A stretch of DNA of 50,731 nt from Candidatus Heritagella gallinarum. Its GTDB lineage: Bacteria; Bacillota; Clostridia; Oscillospirales; Acutalibacteraceae. The notes below the pieces were generated by a model. The model worked only from the letters and a program-made list of their open reading frames with translations, was not told the DNA's origin and ran no database searches. The stretch lies in NCBI GenBank assembly GCA_904394685.1, contig CAJFNK010000064.1, positions 1 through 50,731 of the forward strand, read 5' to 3'. The stretch's first letter is position 1; every line of letters starts with the position of its first letter. The position numbers were made by a program, and so were the translations under genes. Below, piece by piece: positions 1 through 8,033 of this stretch.

Positions 1-98
1 CAGGAATCCTTGATGGATTCCGAGTTTTTTAACGCAGTAGCTGGCATTGATTGTAGGAAAAGACGATAATTTCGACTTTTCAGATAGCCCCTAGTTTA
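1..98 (-). mobile_element. IS/MITE-like element end, copy 1 (cut by window edge)
   Basis: Read on the minus strand this segment begins TAAACTAGGGGCTATCTG and continues for about 73 bases almost identically (about 6 mismatches) to plus-strand bases from 42732, so the two copies are inverted relative to each other. The end starts right after a CTAG, a target type known for IS5/IS1182-like elements. A small hairpin (AGGAATCC / GGATTCCG) sits at 2-23. The other end lies beyond the window, so a full insertion sequence cannot be told from a MITE. It abuts the stop codon of the permease gene. Confidence 0.6.
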
Positions 99-1115
99 TC
101 ATACAGGAAGCCATCCTGCAATCGCATTAAAGGAGTAACCGATTAGGATGATCCCAATCGTTACAATCACAATAAAAACCGCCAACAAGCGGGGCTTTAC
201 CGCTTTTCGCAGCATAATCATACTCGGCAGCGAAAGAGCTGTGACGCCCATCATAAACGAAAGCACCGTGCCAAGGCCGGCGCCTTTAGCATAAAGCGCC
301 TCTGCCACCGGGATTGTACCAAAAATATCGGCATACATGGGAACGCCCAGCACTGTTGCCAACGGGACAGAAAACCATTGTTCCCCACCCAATACGGATT
401 GAATCAAGGTTTGCGGGATCGCATTGTGAATGACGGCTCCAATCCCTACGCCAACTAGAATATAGGGAGCAACTTTTTTTACAGTTGCCTTCACCTGCTC
501 CCCTGCGTAAGCCAACCGTTCCCATCGGGTAATGCTTTGTGAGTCTATATCCAATTGCTTTGCCCTACGGATAAACTCCTCTACATATTTTTCCATTCCC
601 AAGGCTTCGATCAAAGCGCCGCCTGCCACGGCGAGCACCAGCCCTAATATAACATAAAGGACGGCGATCTCCCAGCCGAATATACTGGTCAGCAGCATCA
701 GGGAGCCTAAATCCACCAACGGGGACGAAATCAAAAACGAAAACGTTACTCCAACCGGCAATCCAGCGCTTGTGAAGCCGATAAAGAGCGGAATGGAAGA
801 ACAGGAACAAAACGGCGTGACCGTTCCCAGCAAAGCTGCCAGAGTGTAGCTTCCGATACCATGAAATCGTCCCAGAATTTTGCGGGTTCGCTCCGGCGGG
901 AAATAGCTCTGGATATAGGAAACCAGGCCGATTAAAACCGAGAGCAAGATAAAGATTTTGATGGTATCATAGAGGAAAAAGTGAAGAGCACCGCCCCATC
1001 CCTCATCAACTCGAACTCCCAGATTCTCCAGAAGCGATGCCACCAACTGGCTAAGCCACTTCATTCCCAAAACCTGGTTTTGAAAAAAATCTCCAATTTG
1101 TGTTAGAATTTCCAT
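99..1115 (-). CDS. DUF318 (ArsP/YraQ-like) permease
   Basis: A membrane permease of the DUF318 family (PF03773), 338 residues with about eight hydrophobic segments. The family hallmark TPFCSCSS is at about residues 100-107. Family members include ArsP, which exports trivalent organoarsenicals, and other metal-linked permeases, so efflux of a thiol-reactive metal or metalloid is likely here but the substrate is unproven. The ATG at 1115 is chosen because AGGAGG (1123-1128) lies 7 bases upstream; the in-frame ATGs further upstream overlap or precede that site. It follows an ArsR-type regulator on the same strand. A terminator separates the two genes, but each has its own promoter region carrying the same 15-base operator candidate. 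Confidence 0.85.
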   Translation of the reverse strand: MEILTQIGDFFQNQVLGMKWLSQLVASLLENLGVRVDEGWGGALHFFLYDTIKIFILLSVLIGLVSYIQSYFPPERTRKILGRFHGIGSYTLAALLGTVTPFCSCSSIPLFIGFTSAGLPVGVTFSFLISSPLVDLGSLMLLTSIFGWEIAVLYVILGLVLAVAGGALIEALGMEKYVEEFIRRAKQLDIDSQSITRWERLAYAGEQVKATVKKVAPYILVGVGIGAVIHNAIPQTLIQSVLGGEQWFSVPLATVLGVPMYADIFGTIPVAEALYAKGAGLGTVLSFMMGVTALSLPSMIMLRKAVKPRLLAVFIVIVTIGIILIGYSFNAIAGWLPV

Positions 1116-1144
1116 GCACATTCCTCCTAACAAATCGATAAATC

Positions 1145-1162
1145 ATTATATTTAAATTTATC
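1145..1162 (-). promoter_or_regulatory. permease promoter -10 with overlapping ArsR-box candidate
   Basis: On the minus strand GATAAATTTAAATAT (1148-1162) matches, with two differences, the motif in front of the ArsR gene at 1497-1511. It overlaps a TATAAT at 1145-1150 that would serve as the permease -10 element; no good -35 is visible. Wider inverted arms GATAAAT/ATTTATC flank it. Repression by the upstream ArsR protein is inferred. Confidence 0.5.
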
Positions 1163-1176
1163 AATGTATATTCCAG

Positions 1177-1203
1177 AAAAAAACCGCTGAAAAGCGGTTT
1201 TTT
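1177..1203 (-). terminator. bidirectional-looking terminator after arsR
   Basis: An 8-bp stem AAACCGCT/AGCGGTTT with a four-base loop is flanked by an A-run on one side and a T-run on the other. It directly follows the stop codon of the ArsR gene and separates it from the permease promoter. Confidence 0.8.
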
Positions 1204-1481
1204 CATTTTATCATAGATTCCAAATACCGTTGCAGCTGCAAAATTCCTTCTGTGGAAAGAGAATAGTGCATCCACTTTCCTTCCCGGCGGGCTGTTACCA
1301 AACCAGCATCACAAAGGAGTTTCATATGATGAGAGAGTGTCGGCTGAGAAATGGCCAAGTCGTCCAACAAACGGCAGGCGCACTTCTCTCCCTGCCTCAA
1401 TTGCTGCAAAATCAGCAGACGATTCTCATCGCCCAATGCTTTGAACATCACTGCTGCCTTTTTATTTTGTGCTGCTTCCAC
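1203..1481 (-). CDS. ArsR/SmtB family metalloregulator
   Basis: A 92-residue winged-helix repressor of the ArsR/SmtB family, which leaves DNA when a metal or metalloid binds. The recognition helix region reads SQPTLSHHMKLL. A Cys-x-Cys pair (C34, C36, in GEKCACRLL) sits in the helix that carries the thiolate site of As(III)/Sb(III)/Cd(II) sensors such as ArsR and CadC. The start is a GTG at 1481 with an AAAGGG ribosome site 7 bases away; the nearby ATG at 1498 is out of frame. A strong promoter and an operator candidate lie just upstream, suggesting autorepression. The adjacent DUF318 permease is its probable target. The exact inducer is not decided by the sequence. Confidence 0.9.
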   Translation of the reverse strand: MEAAQNKKAAVMFKALGDENRLLILQQLRQGEKCACRLLDDLAISQPTLSHHMKLLCDAGLVTARREGKWMHYSLSTEGILQLQRYLESMIK

Positions 1482-1496
1482 CTGAACACCCTTTTC

Positions 1497-1511
1497 ATAT
1501 TGAAGTTTATC
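1497..1511 (-). promoter_or_regulatory. ArsR-box candidate at the arsR promoter
   Basis: Minus-strand GATAAACTTCAATAT lies immediately downstream of the arsR -10 element, over the expected transcription start. It shares 13 of 15 bases with the motif at the permease promoter (1148-1162). Outer arms TCATAT/ATATGA form an inverted repeat around it. Confidence 0.55.
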
Positions 1512-1514
1512 TAT

Positions 1515-1543
1515 ATGATAACCTACTCTTTATCTTTTGTCAA
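1515..1543 (-). promoter_or_regulatory. arsR promoter
   Basis: A consensus TTGACA (1538-1543) and TATCAT (1515-1520) are separated by 17 bases on the minus strand. The promoter points at the ArsR gene. Confidence 0.75.
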
Positions 1544-1596
1544 GTGCCATTCCATCATTCGCTCAGATTTGCCGGATTCTGAGCTAGTAGCAGTAT

Positions 1597-1635
1597 AAAA
1601 AATAGTTATCTCCTCAGACTCTCAGGAGCCTGAGG
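1597..1635 (-). terminator. possible weak terminator after corA
   Basis: A 6-bp stem CCTCAG/CTGAGG follows the corA stop codon on the minus strand, with a six-T run eight bases after it. The gap between stem and T-run makes this a weak call. Confidence 0.35.
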
Positions 1636-1645
1636 AAGCTCTATC

Positions 1646-2569
1646 TTAAATCATCTGCTTCTTTCTCAAAATAAAGAAAGCAACCAGCATCAAGCCCAAG
1701 GAAACGCTAACCGGGAACCAGAAATTTGAAAAAGGTAAATGATCCACGTTCATTCCATAAATACCGGAGATCACGGTTGGGATGGAAATAATCAACGTAA
1801 TAGAAGCCAACACCTTCATCACAATATTCAGGTTATTGGAGATAATGGAAGCAAACGCATCCATCGTACCAGAAAGAATATTCAGATGAATCCCTGCCAT
1901 CTCGATGGCCTGCTTGATTTCGATCAACACATCTTCCAGCAGATCCTGGTCTTCTTCATAGAGGCGAATCGCACGGCCACGCATGATCTTTTCAATCGTA
2001 ATTTCGTTTGCCTTGAGAGAAGATGAAAAATACATCAAAGACTTTTCCACTTCCAAAAGCTGAATCAGCTCTGCGTTTTTCATAGATTTCCGCAGCTCTT
2101 TTTCAACCTGACTGCTAATCTTATCGATCTGCTTCAAATATTGCAGATAACGTCCCGCAATCCGCAGCATTAAATGGAGTGTAAAATGCGTTTTGAGATT
2201 GGTTTTTACATTTTTTACCACCCCTTCTGCAAATTCATCCAGAATGGGGTTTTCATGCAGCGAGACCGTAATGACATTTCGTTCGGTTAGGATAATACCC
2301 AACGGACGGGTAAAATACGTTAATTGTTCATCTTCCAGCTCCACAACAGGGATATCCAGAATCACCAGCGTATTGCCGTCTTCGCTGTCAAGGTGAGAAG
2401 ATTCCTCCTCGTCCATGGCCGCACGGAAAAAATCTGGCTCAATTGCAAATTCATCGATCAATCTTTGGATTTCCGACTCCTCAGGAGCAACACAGTTGAT
2501 CCAGCAGCCGGGCTCGCAGTTTTCGATCTGACAGATTGTTCCATCCAGAGTTTTGTAATAGGTTACCAT
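1646..2569 (-). CDS. corA: CorA family magnesium transporter
   Basis: A 307-residue CorA-type divalent cation channel, normally a homopentamer that brings Mg2+ (or Co2+/Ni2+) across the membrane. The long N-terminal cytoplasmic alpha/beta and helical region is followed by two membrane helices near the C-terminus. The signature GMN is at about residues 272-274 (YGMNVDH), and the tail ends in a basic RKKQ. The start ATG at 2569 has a GAAGGAGAG ribosome site, which can pair with an upstream CTCCT to form a small hairpin. The mRNA leader is about 195 bases long and holds a possible short peptide gene. It is monocistronic as far as can be seen. Confidence 0.92.
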   Translation of the reverse strand: MVTYYKTLDGTICQIENCEPGCWINCVAPEESEIQRLIDEFAIEPDFFRAAMDEEESSHLDSEDGNTLVILDIPVVELEDEQLTYFTRPLGIILTERNVITVSLHENPILDEFAEGVVKNVKTNLKTHFTLHLMLRIAGRYLQYLKQIDKISSQVEKELRKSMKNAELIQLLEVEKSLMYFSSSLKANEITIEKIMRGRAIRLYEEDQDLLEDVLIEIKQAIEMAGIHLNILSGTMDAFASIISNNLNIVMKVLASITLIISIPTVISGIYGMNVDHLPFSNFWFPVSVSLGLMLVAFFILRKKQMI

Positions 2570-2578
2570 TGCACATCT

Positions 2579-2593
2579 CTCCTTCTTCAGGAG
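2579..2593 (-). promoter_or_regulatory. hairpin that could mask the corA ribosome site
   Basis: On the minus strand CTCCT-GAAGA-AGGAG forms a 5-bp stem whose 3' arm is the corA Shine-Dalgarno sequence. Such pairing could limit translation; this is inferred only from complementarity. Confidence 0.3.
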
Positions 2594-2621
2594 CCGCCGC
2601 AGCCAACCAAATGCACTCTTG

Positions 2622-2729
2622 TCAGTGGTGTTTCAATCTGCACCTCTGGAAAATGGCGCACTGCTCCTGATATTGTATTTGATTTCTGATACAATCTCCG
2701 TTCAATCTACTGAGCGGGTCAGGATTCAC
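2622..2729 (-). CDS. possible 35-residue leader peptide upstream of corA
   Basis: A GTG-start ORF of 35 codons lies within the corA mRNA leader. It has a good ribosome site (GGAGGTGGCGAAC before GTG) and begins with a proline- and aspartate-containing stretch (NPDPLSRLNGD). It ends 52 bases before corA. No family is recognised. In enterobacteria Mg2+ transporter genes carry regulatory leader ORFs (mgtL, corL), which makes a regulatory role conceivable here, but homology is not claimed. It could also be a chance ORF. Confidence 0.35.
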   Translation of the reverse strand: MNPDPLSRLNGDCIRNQIQYQEQCAIFQRCRLKHH

Positions 2730-2769
2730 GTTCGCCACCTCCGAAATTATATTTTGCAATCCACTGGTT

Positions 2770-2797
2770 ATTATATCACAAAAAAGCTCGATTGCAA
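2770..2797 (-). promoter_or_regulatory. corA promoter
   Basis: TTGCAA (2792-2797) and TATAAT (2770-2775) are spaced by 16 bases on the minus strand. Transcription would start near 2763, giving a leader of about 195 bases before corA. Apart from this promoter, the leader ORF and the ftsZ terminator, nothing is recognised in the 399-base gap between corA and ftsZ. Confidence 0.6.
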
Positions 2798-2920
2798 GAG
2801 AAAACAGGAATTTTACAGAAATAATTCGTCATGATTTTAAAAAACAGCCGAATAAGGCGAAATTCCGCCATATTTGGCTCAATTGAGGAATATTCTATTG
2901 ATACAGCAAACTACATAACA

Positions 2921-2957
2921 AAAAACTGCTGACAGTCCTAGCCTGCCAGCAGTTTTT
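2921..2957 (-). terminator. ftsZ terminator
   Basis: A long stem AAAACTGCTGGCAG / CTGTCAGCAGTTTT with one mismatch and a T-run follows the ftsZ stop codon by about a dozen bases. It closes the division/cell wall cluster. Confidence 0.85.
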
Positions 2958-2968
2958 GAATTTCATCA

Positions 2969-4105
2969 TCAATACTTATTAAAAATTGACATAATATCAA
3001 TGAATCCGCCGTCGTCTTCTTCGTTAACCGGGTTAGCCTGTGCACGGGGGCTGACAGTATTGGCAGGCCGCTGCTGTGCAACCGGCTGGCGCTGAGGGGC
3101 TGCTGCAACCGGTTCAGCCGCTGTCTCCGGCTCTGCCGGGGCGCCGTTGTGCGTTGCAAAGCCCGTAGCAATTACGGTAACGCTCATTTCGTCTTCCATA
3201 TTATCATCAAAGGCAGCACCCCAAATGATATTGGCATCTGCATGTGCCTGCTCTGTAATCATAGAAGAAGCGGTATCAATTTCATCCAGCCCGATATCGG
3301 GAGAAGAAGTGATATTGATAATCACGCCCTTGGCTCCGTCGATCGCAGTTTCCAGCAGGGGGCTGGAAATTGCCATCTTGGCAGCTTCCTCGGCCTTTTC
3401 CTTGCCGGATGCACGGCCAACGCCCATATGTGCATAACCGGCATCCTTCATAACAGAAGTCACGTCGGCAAAGTCCAGGTTGACGATTCCGGGCAGCTTA
3501 ATCAGGTCAGAAATACTCTGGGCGCCCTGACGAAGCACATCGTCTGCAATCAAGAAGGCGTTCTGCAGCGTAATGCGCTGCTCGCTCACCAGCTTGAGGC
3601 GTTCATTGGGGATTACCACCAGGGAATCCACATGCTCACGCAAAGCGGTGATTCCGCTCTCGGCCTGCTCCATACGGCGACGGCCCTCAAAAGCAAACGG
3701 CTTGGTAACAATACCGATGGTCAGCACACCCATATCACGGGCTACCTCAGCCACCACAGGTGCAGCGCCGGTACCTGTACCGCCGCCCATACCAGCTGTG
3801 ATAAAGACCATATCAGAACCACGAATCGCAGCAGCAATCGCCTCCCGGCTTTCCTCGGCGGCTTTCTGGCCGACTTCCGGTTTGGAGCCTGCACCCTTAC
3901 CACGGGTAATCTTTTCGCCAATCTGAATTTTCTGAGTTGCCTTGGAGCGGTTCAGAGCCTGTTTATCTGTGTTGATGCTGATAAACTCCACGCCCTGTAC
4001 TCCGCTAAGTACCATGCGGTCCACAGCGTTTCCGCCGCCGCCGCCGACACCAATTACTTTTATTAATACTTCATCATCTATCTGGTTGTCAATCTCGAAA
4101 GGCAT
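2969..4105 (-). CDS. ftsZ: cell division protein FtsZ
   Basis: The tubulin-like GTPase that forms the cytokinetic ring, 378 residues. The N-terminal GTP-binding fold has [13 protein letters not shown] (about residues 19-31) and the tubulin signature GGGTGTGAA at 107-115. The synergy loop NLDFAD is near 209-214, which completes the catalytic site of the next subunit. An Ala/Pro/Gln-rich linker (about 317-362) leads to a conserved C-terminal peptide, [13 protein letters not shown], that should bind membrane tethers; no ftsA lies nearby. The ribosome site AGGGGGAGA precedes the ATG. It is the last gene of the cluster, after ftsQ, but has its own promoter candidate in the 258-base AT-rich gap. 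Confidence 0.98.
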   Translation of the reverse strand: MPFEIDNQIDDEVLIKVIGVGGGGGNAVDRMVLSGVQGVEFISINTDKQALNRSKATQKIQIGEKITRGKGAGSKPEVGQKAAEESREAIAAAIRGSDMVFITAGMGGGTGTGAAPVVAEVARDMGVLTIGIVTKPFAFEGRRRMEQAESGITALREHVDSLVVIPNERLKLVSEQRITLQNAFLIADDVLRQGAQSISDLIKLPGIVNLDFADVTSVMKDAGYAHMGVGRASGKEKAEEAAKMAISSPLLETAIDGAKGVIINITSSPDIGLDEIDTASSMITEQAHADANIIWGAAFDDNMEDEMSVTVIATGFATHNGAPAEPETAAEPVAAAPQRQPVAQQRPANTVSPRAQANPVNEEDDGGFIDIMSIFNKY

Positions 4106-4189
4106 TGCTGTCTCCCCCTTAGTTTTTATTGAACATCCCCAGGAGAACCTGGATGAGAATTCGTTAGTTTGGAAAATCCTATCTTCTTT

Positions 4190-4218
4190 AATTTATCACT
4201 TTTACGCAGAAATTTCAA
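4190..4218 (-). promoter_or_regulatory. ftsZ promoter candidate
   Basis: TTGAAA (4213-4218) and TAAATT (4190-4195) are separated by 17 bases on the minus strand within the AT-rich ftsQ-ftsZ spacer. It would allow ftsZ expression independent of the upstream cluster. Confidence 0.45.
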
Positions 4219-4363
4219 GAATATCCTTGATGATTATGCAAAATTATTTCATTTTATCTAATTACATAACCAAATATTTCCATTTTTAATAATTTTGCTA
4301 TTTGCCTATATCGAAATATATCCTTTTTATATACAATATACTATATTTCGACAAAATTCAAAA

Positions 4364-5341
4364 TCATTCGCTTTTTGACTCAGACGAACTCTGTGAGGTA
4401 TCACTGCTGTGAGAGGAACTCTCCGAGCTGCTGGAGGACTCCTCGGGAATGTTCTCCCCGGGAGTATTCTCCCCGGAATTCTCCGGCTTTGCAGTTGCAT
4501 CCGGTTTTGAGGTAGCCTCTGCTGAACTAAGCTCCTTAGGCAGATAATATGCTTTTTTCAGATCTCTGGTCAGCGAAACATCCAGCTCACCCTGTTCGTC
4601 CTCACCCAGTTCCTCTAAAATGATTTTCTTAGCGGAACTGATTTTCAGCGATAGGTCGTTGACATTGCCAAAGAGGATCTGAATACGCCCATCATACTCC
4701 ACTGTCATCTTATAAATATCGGTGACATCAATTTTAGTGATGTGATCTAACGAAGCTGCGTTAAGCGCTTCCTGAAGCTGTAAAAAAGCCTCTTCTGTTT
4801 TTTCATCCGCCGGCTGATACTTCTTGCCGTATGCAGGTTTTTGCAGCTTCATTCCGGTAATCAGCTGAACCCCTTCCGGCGCTTTGGAAACAATCTCCAG
4901 AATCTTGTTTTCCTTACTAACCACCACATACTGGCCGTCCTGTTCAAAGGCCATGGAAACCACGGGTTCTTCCACAGTAACCACCAGAGAATTGGGTAAT
5001 TTGCGTGATACACGCACGCCGCCGGAATACGGCAACTTCTGGTCAATATTTCGGGCTGCTGTTTGCGTGTCTGCCAAAAACAGATTCTGGCCTTCCTCAA
5101 TCCCACAGGCTTTGAGAATCTCTTGCTCAGAATAGCGGGAAGTGTTGTTTACTTCTATGGTATCGATTCGGAACAGGACCGTTAACGAAAGCACCACAGC
5201 GGCTGCTATCACAAACAAAAAGGTAAAGCAATAAAAAAAGATTGCTCTCCGCTTTCGCCGCCTGGCACGAGGGCTGATTCCCCTTCGGGCAACGGCCCCC
5301 CTGCCCCGTATTCGCTTGTTTTCAGACGGTATCTGCCGCAT
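4364..5341 (-). CDS. ftsQ: cell division protein FtsQ/DivIB
   Basis: A bitopic divisome protein of 325 residues. A basic N-terminal cytoplasmic part (about 1-33, rich in Arg/Lys) precedes one membrane helix (about 34-57). An external POTRA domain starting with the pattern RIDTIEVNNTSRYS and a beta domain follow, both typical of FtsQ/DivIB, which bridges FtsL/FtsB-type proteins and the septal synthase. The last 55 residues are a Ser/Glu/Pro-rich low-complexity tail, probably disordered outside the membrane. The start is supported by AAAGGAG about 8 bases upstream. It lies between murA and ftsZ. Confidence 0.92.
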   Translation of the reverse strand: MRQIPSENKRIRGRGAVARRGISPRARRRKRRAIFFYCFTFLFVIAAAVVLSLTVLFRIDTIEVNNTSRYSEQEILKACGIEEGQNLFLADTQTAARNIDQKLPYSGGVRVSRKLPNSLVVTVEEPVVSMAFEQDGQYVVVSKENKILEIVSKAPEGVQLITGMKLQKPAYGKKYQPADEKTEEAFLQLQEALNAASLDHITKIDVTDIYKMTVEYDGRIQILFGNVNDLSLKISSAKKIILEELGEDEQGELDVSLTRDLKKAYYLPKELSSAEATSKPDATAKPENSGENTPGENIPEESSSSSESSSHSSDTSQSSSESKSE

Positions 5342-5440
5342 GACGGGTCTCCTTTTCCGGGAGGCTTTTTAGCAGATAGTCGCTCTATTTCTGCTTTCAG
5401 CTTCCCTGAACTTCCTTGATTTTTTGCTTTTCAGACGAAC

Positions 5441-6715
5441 TCACTCTGCGCTGTCGGGCAAAAATTCTCTGTGAATCACAGCCCCCACAGAGGACAGTCT
5501 CTCCTCAATCGCCTCATACCCTCTGTCCAGATGGTGGACACCGGTCAGGAGGGTCGTTCCCTCTGCCGCCAAGCCTGCCAGCAATAAAGCCGCTCCACCC
5601 CGCAAGTCCGGGGCCATTACCGGCGCTCCCGACAAACCGGGAACTCCTTCGACAACGGCTACACGCCCTTCTACCTTGATGTTGGCTCCCAGCCGCAGCA
5701 GTTCGCCAACATGCTTATAGCGGCTCTCAAAAATATTCTCCACAAACACACTTGTGCCGTCTGCCAGAGAAGTGACCGCCATCACCGGAGCCTGTGCATC
5801 TGTTGGGAAACCGGGATACGGCATGGTTCGCACACTCTTAACAGGCCGCAAACGTTCGGGTGCTTTTACCCAAAGCTGATCGCCCTCGCTTTTCAGCAGA
5901 CAGCCGGATTCTTCAAAAGCCGGAAGCACCAACGGGAGATGACTGCAATCCAGGTGCTGGAGCAACAGTTCCCCACCCGTAATCGCTGCCGCCGCCAGAT
6001 AGGTAGCCGCTACAATCCGGTCGGGAATGACCCAGTGTTCGCATCCTCCAAGGGACTCCACACCTTCGATCACGATTACGCTTCCCCCAGCGCCGGAAAT
6101 CCGGGCACCGCAGGCATTGAGAAAATCCGCAAGATCACAGATCTCCGGCTCCCGTGCCGCATTGGAAAGCACGGTGGTTCCTTCTGCACAGGCTGCCGCC
6201 AGCATCACATTTTCGGTGGCTCCCACACTGGGGAAGGAAAGAGAAATCGGGCAGCCTTTCAGGCGTCCCGGAACCGTACATTCCAGGCACCCGTGGTCTT
6301 CCCGAATCGAAAGCCCCATCTTCCGAAGCGCCGTCAGGTGAAGATCGATAGGCCGTGGCCCCAATTCACATCCACCGGGAAACGAAAGCCTTGCTTTTCC
6401 CAGACGGGAAACGACAGCCCCCAGAAAAACAATGGAGGAACGCATTTCCCGCATCAGATTTTCGGGGATTTCGTCGTCACAAAGCTGGGAAGAATCGATT
6501 GCCAGCACGTCCCGTTCACGCCGGACACGGCAGCCAAGAGTCCGCAGGATTCTGACCGCCGTGTCCACATCAGAGAGGGCAGGGCAGTTATGTAAAACCG
6601 CCTCTGACTTGCAGAGAAGGGACGCCGCTAAAATCGGTAAAGTGCTATTTTTAGCTCCATGAACTGTTAATTCTCCATATAGCTTTCTGGAGCCTTCTAT
6701 TCTCAATCGTTCCAA
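5441..6715 (-). CDS. murA: UDP-N-acetylglucosamine 1-carboxyvinyltransferase
   Basis: The first committed enzyme of peptidoglycan synthesis, transferring enolpyruvate from PEP to UDP-GlcNAc in the cytoplasm. With a TTG start at 6715 the protein has 424 residues and the substrate-binding pair is K22/N23 (in GAKNSTLP), the canonical numbering; the catalytic cysteine is C116 in FPGGCELGPRPIDLH, so the enzyme is expected to be fosfomycin-sensitive. An AGAAAGGG ribosome site precedes this TTG. An ATG at 6736 with a GGAGAG further upstream is an alternative start, adding seven residues. It sits between murG and ftsQ, as in many Clostridia. Confidence 0.95.
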   Translation of the reverse strand: MERLRIEGSRKLYGELTVHGAKNSTLPILAASLLCKSEAVLHNCPALSDVDTAVRILRTLGCRVRRERDVLAIDSSQLCDDEIPENLMREMRSSIVFLGAVVSRLGKARLSFPGGCELGPRPIDLHLTALRKMGLSIREDHGCLECTVPGRLKGCPISLSFPSVGATENVMLAAACAEGTTVLSNAAREPEICDLADFLNACGARISGAGGSVIVIEGVESLGGCEHWVIPDRIVAATYLAAAAITGGELLLQHLDCSHLPLVLPAFEESGCLLKSEGDQLWVKAPERLRPVKSVRTMPYPGFPTDAQAPVMAVTSLADGTSVFVENIFESRYKHVGELLRLGANIKVEGRVAVVEGVPGLSGAPVMAPDLRGGAALLLAGLAAEGTTLLTGVHHLDRGYEAIEERLSSVGAVIHREFLPDSAE

Positions 6716-6822
6716 CCTCAACACCCTTTCTCCCATAATCTATTCGCTCTCCATAGTATGCGAAAGCAATAGATTGGGTGAAACGGCAGGCTGAAACCGG
6801 AAAAAACAGAGATAACAGAGAA

Positions 6823-7956
6823 TCAGGCGTGCTTTTTGCTGCTATCCAAAACCTCGTGGATCACTTTGGCAATACGCTGGCAGGCATCGGGAATCGCCAT
6901 CTTTGCCGCATTGGCGCCAAGTTCTGCAGCGCCGCCGGGACGGGAGAAGATTTCTTCTACCTTCTGCCAGAGCAGCTCACCGGTAAGGTCTTTTTCTTCA
7001 ATCAACACCGCTGCGTTGCGTTTCACCAACGCCATAGCATTGTGGTACTGATGATTCTCAGCAACATTGGGAGAAGGAATCAGAATAGAAGCCTTCCCCT
7101 GTGACTGAAGCTCGCTTAGGGTAATAGCGCCAGCCCGGCAAATCACAAGGTCGGCAGCGGCCATACATTGCGGCATATCGTGAATGTACTCTCTGAGATC
7201 AATATTCGGGCACTCGCTCAGATGCAGCCCTTTTTCCTCCAGCAGTTCCGGCATCCATTTGGCATACTGGCCATAGCCGTGGATATGCTGGTATTTTCCG
7301 CTACGGGCGCTGTGAACGAGCAAATCCGCCACCGCTTCGTTGATGCTTCTGGCACCAAGGCTGCCGCCAAACGAGAGGATCAGCGGGCGGGCATCCAGCC
7401 CCAAGGTGTGGCGGGAATCCTCTTTATCAGCCCGTGAAAGCTCCTGTCGAACCGGGTTTCCGGTAAGGACACAGCGGGCATCTGCATCAAAATGGCGCTG
7501 GGCGTCTGCCACCGCCAGCATAACACGGCTGGCTTTTTTGGCAAGCATCCGGTTGGTCACGCCCGGATAGGCGTTCTGCTCATGGATAACCGCCGGGATT
7601 CCCAGCTTCATGGCTTCCCGGATAACCGGGCCGCTAACATAGCCGCCGGTTCCTACACAGATATCCGGTTTAAAATCACGGATGATTTTTTTCGCCTGCT
7701 GGCTGGAAGTCACGATCCGCACCAGTGTTTGAGCGTTGCGCTTGATATTCTTCAGGCTGAGCTTGCGCTGAAAGCCGGAAATCTTCACGCTTCTAAATTC
7801 AAACCCGGCTGCGGGTACCAGACGTTCCTCCATGCCCCCCGCATTTCCTACATACAGGATTGCCGTGTCCGGCTCGGTTTCACGCAGATACCCTGCAATT
7901 GCCAAAGCCGGATTGATATGCCCGGCGGTTCCACCGCCTGCAAACAAAACTCTCAT
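6823..7956 (-). CDS. murG: UDP-GlcNAc:lipid I N-acetylglucosaminyltransferase
   Basis: A peripheral-membrane glycosyltransferase that converts lipid I to lipid II, 377 residues. The N-terminal loop GGGTAGHINPALAIA (about 7-21) and the C-terminal donor-site region (CRAGAITLSELQSQGKASILIPSP) are typical of the GT-B fold family 28. No strong ribosome site precedes the ATG; the upstream stretch is GC-rich, so translational coupling to ftsW (77 bases upstream) is possible. Order ftsW-murG-murA-ftsQ. Confidence 0.97.
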   Translation of the reverse strand: MRVLFAGGGTAGHINPALAIAGYLRETEPDTAILYVGNAGGMEERLVPAAGFEFRSVKISGFQRKLSLKNIKRNAQTLVRIVTSSQQAKKIIRDFKPDICVGTGGYVSGPVIREAMKLGIPAVIHEQNAYPGVTNRMLAKKASRVMLAVADAQRHFDADARCVLTGNPVRQELSRADKEDSRHTLGLDARPLILSFGGSLGARSINEAVADLLVHSARSGKYQHIHGYGQYAKWMPELLEEKGLHLSECPNIDLREYIHDMPQCMAAADLVICRAGAITLSELQSQGKASILIPSPNVAENHQYHNAMALVKRNAAVLIEEKDLTGELLWQKVEEIFSRPGGAAELGANAAKMAIPDACQRIAKVIHEVLDSSKKHA

Positions 7957-8033
7957 CGGTCATTCGGGGTTCCCGGCCATCCGGGCCCCCTTTCCCCCTT
8001 TACAACAGTATTACATTCCATTCTATGCAGATG

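Noticed and set aside
2622-2797. Magnesium riboswitch (M-box or ykoK type) before corA
   Set aside because: The leader lacks the conserved blocks of these riboswitches that I know and has no terminator before corA. The small ORF is the better-supported feature.
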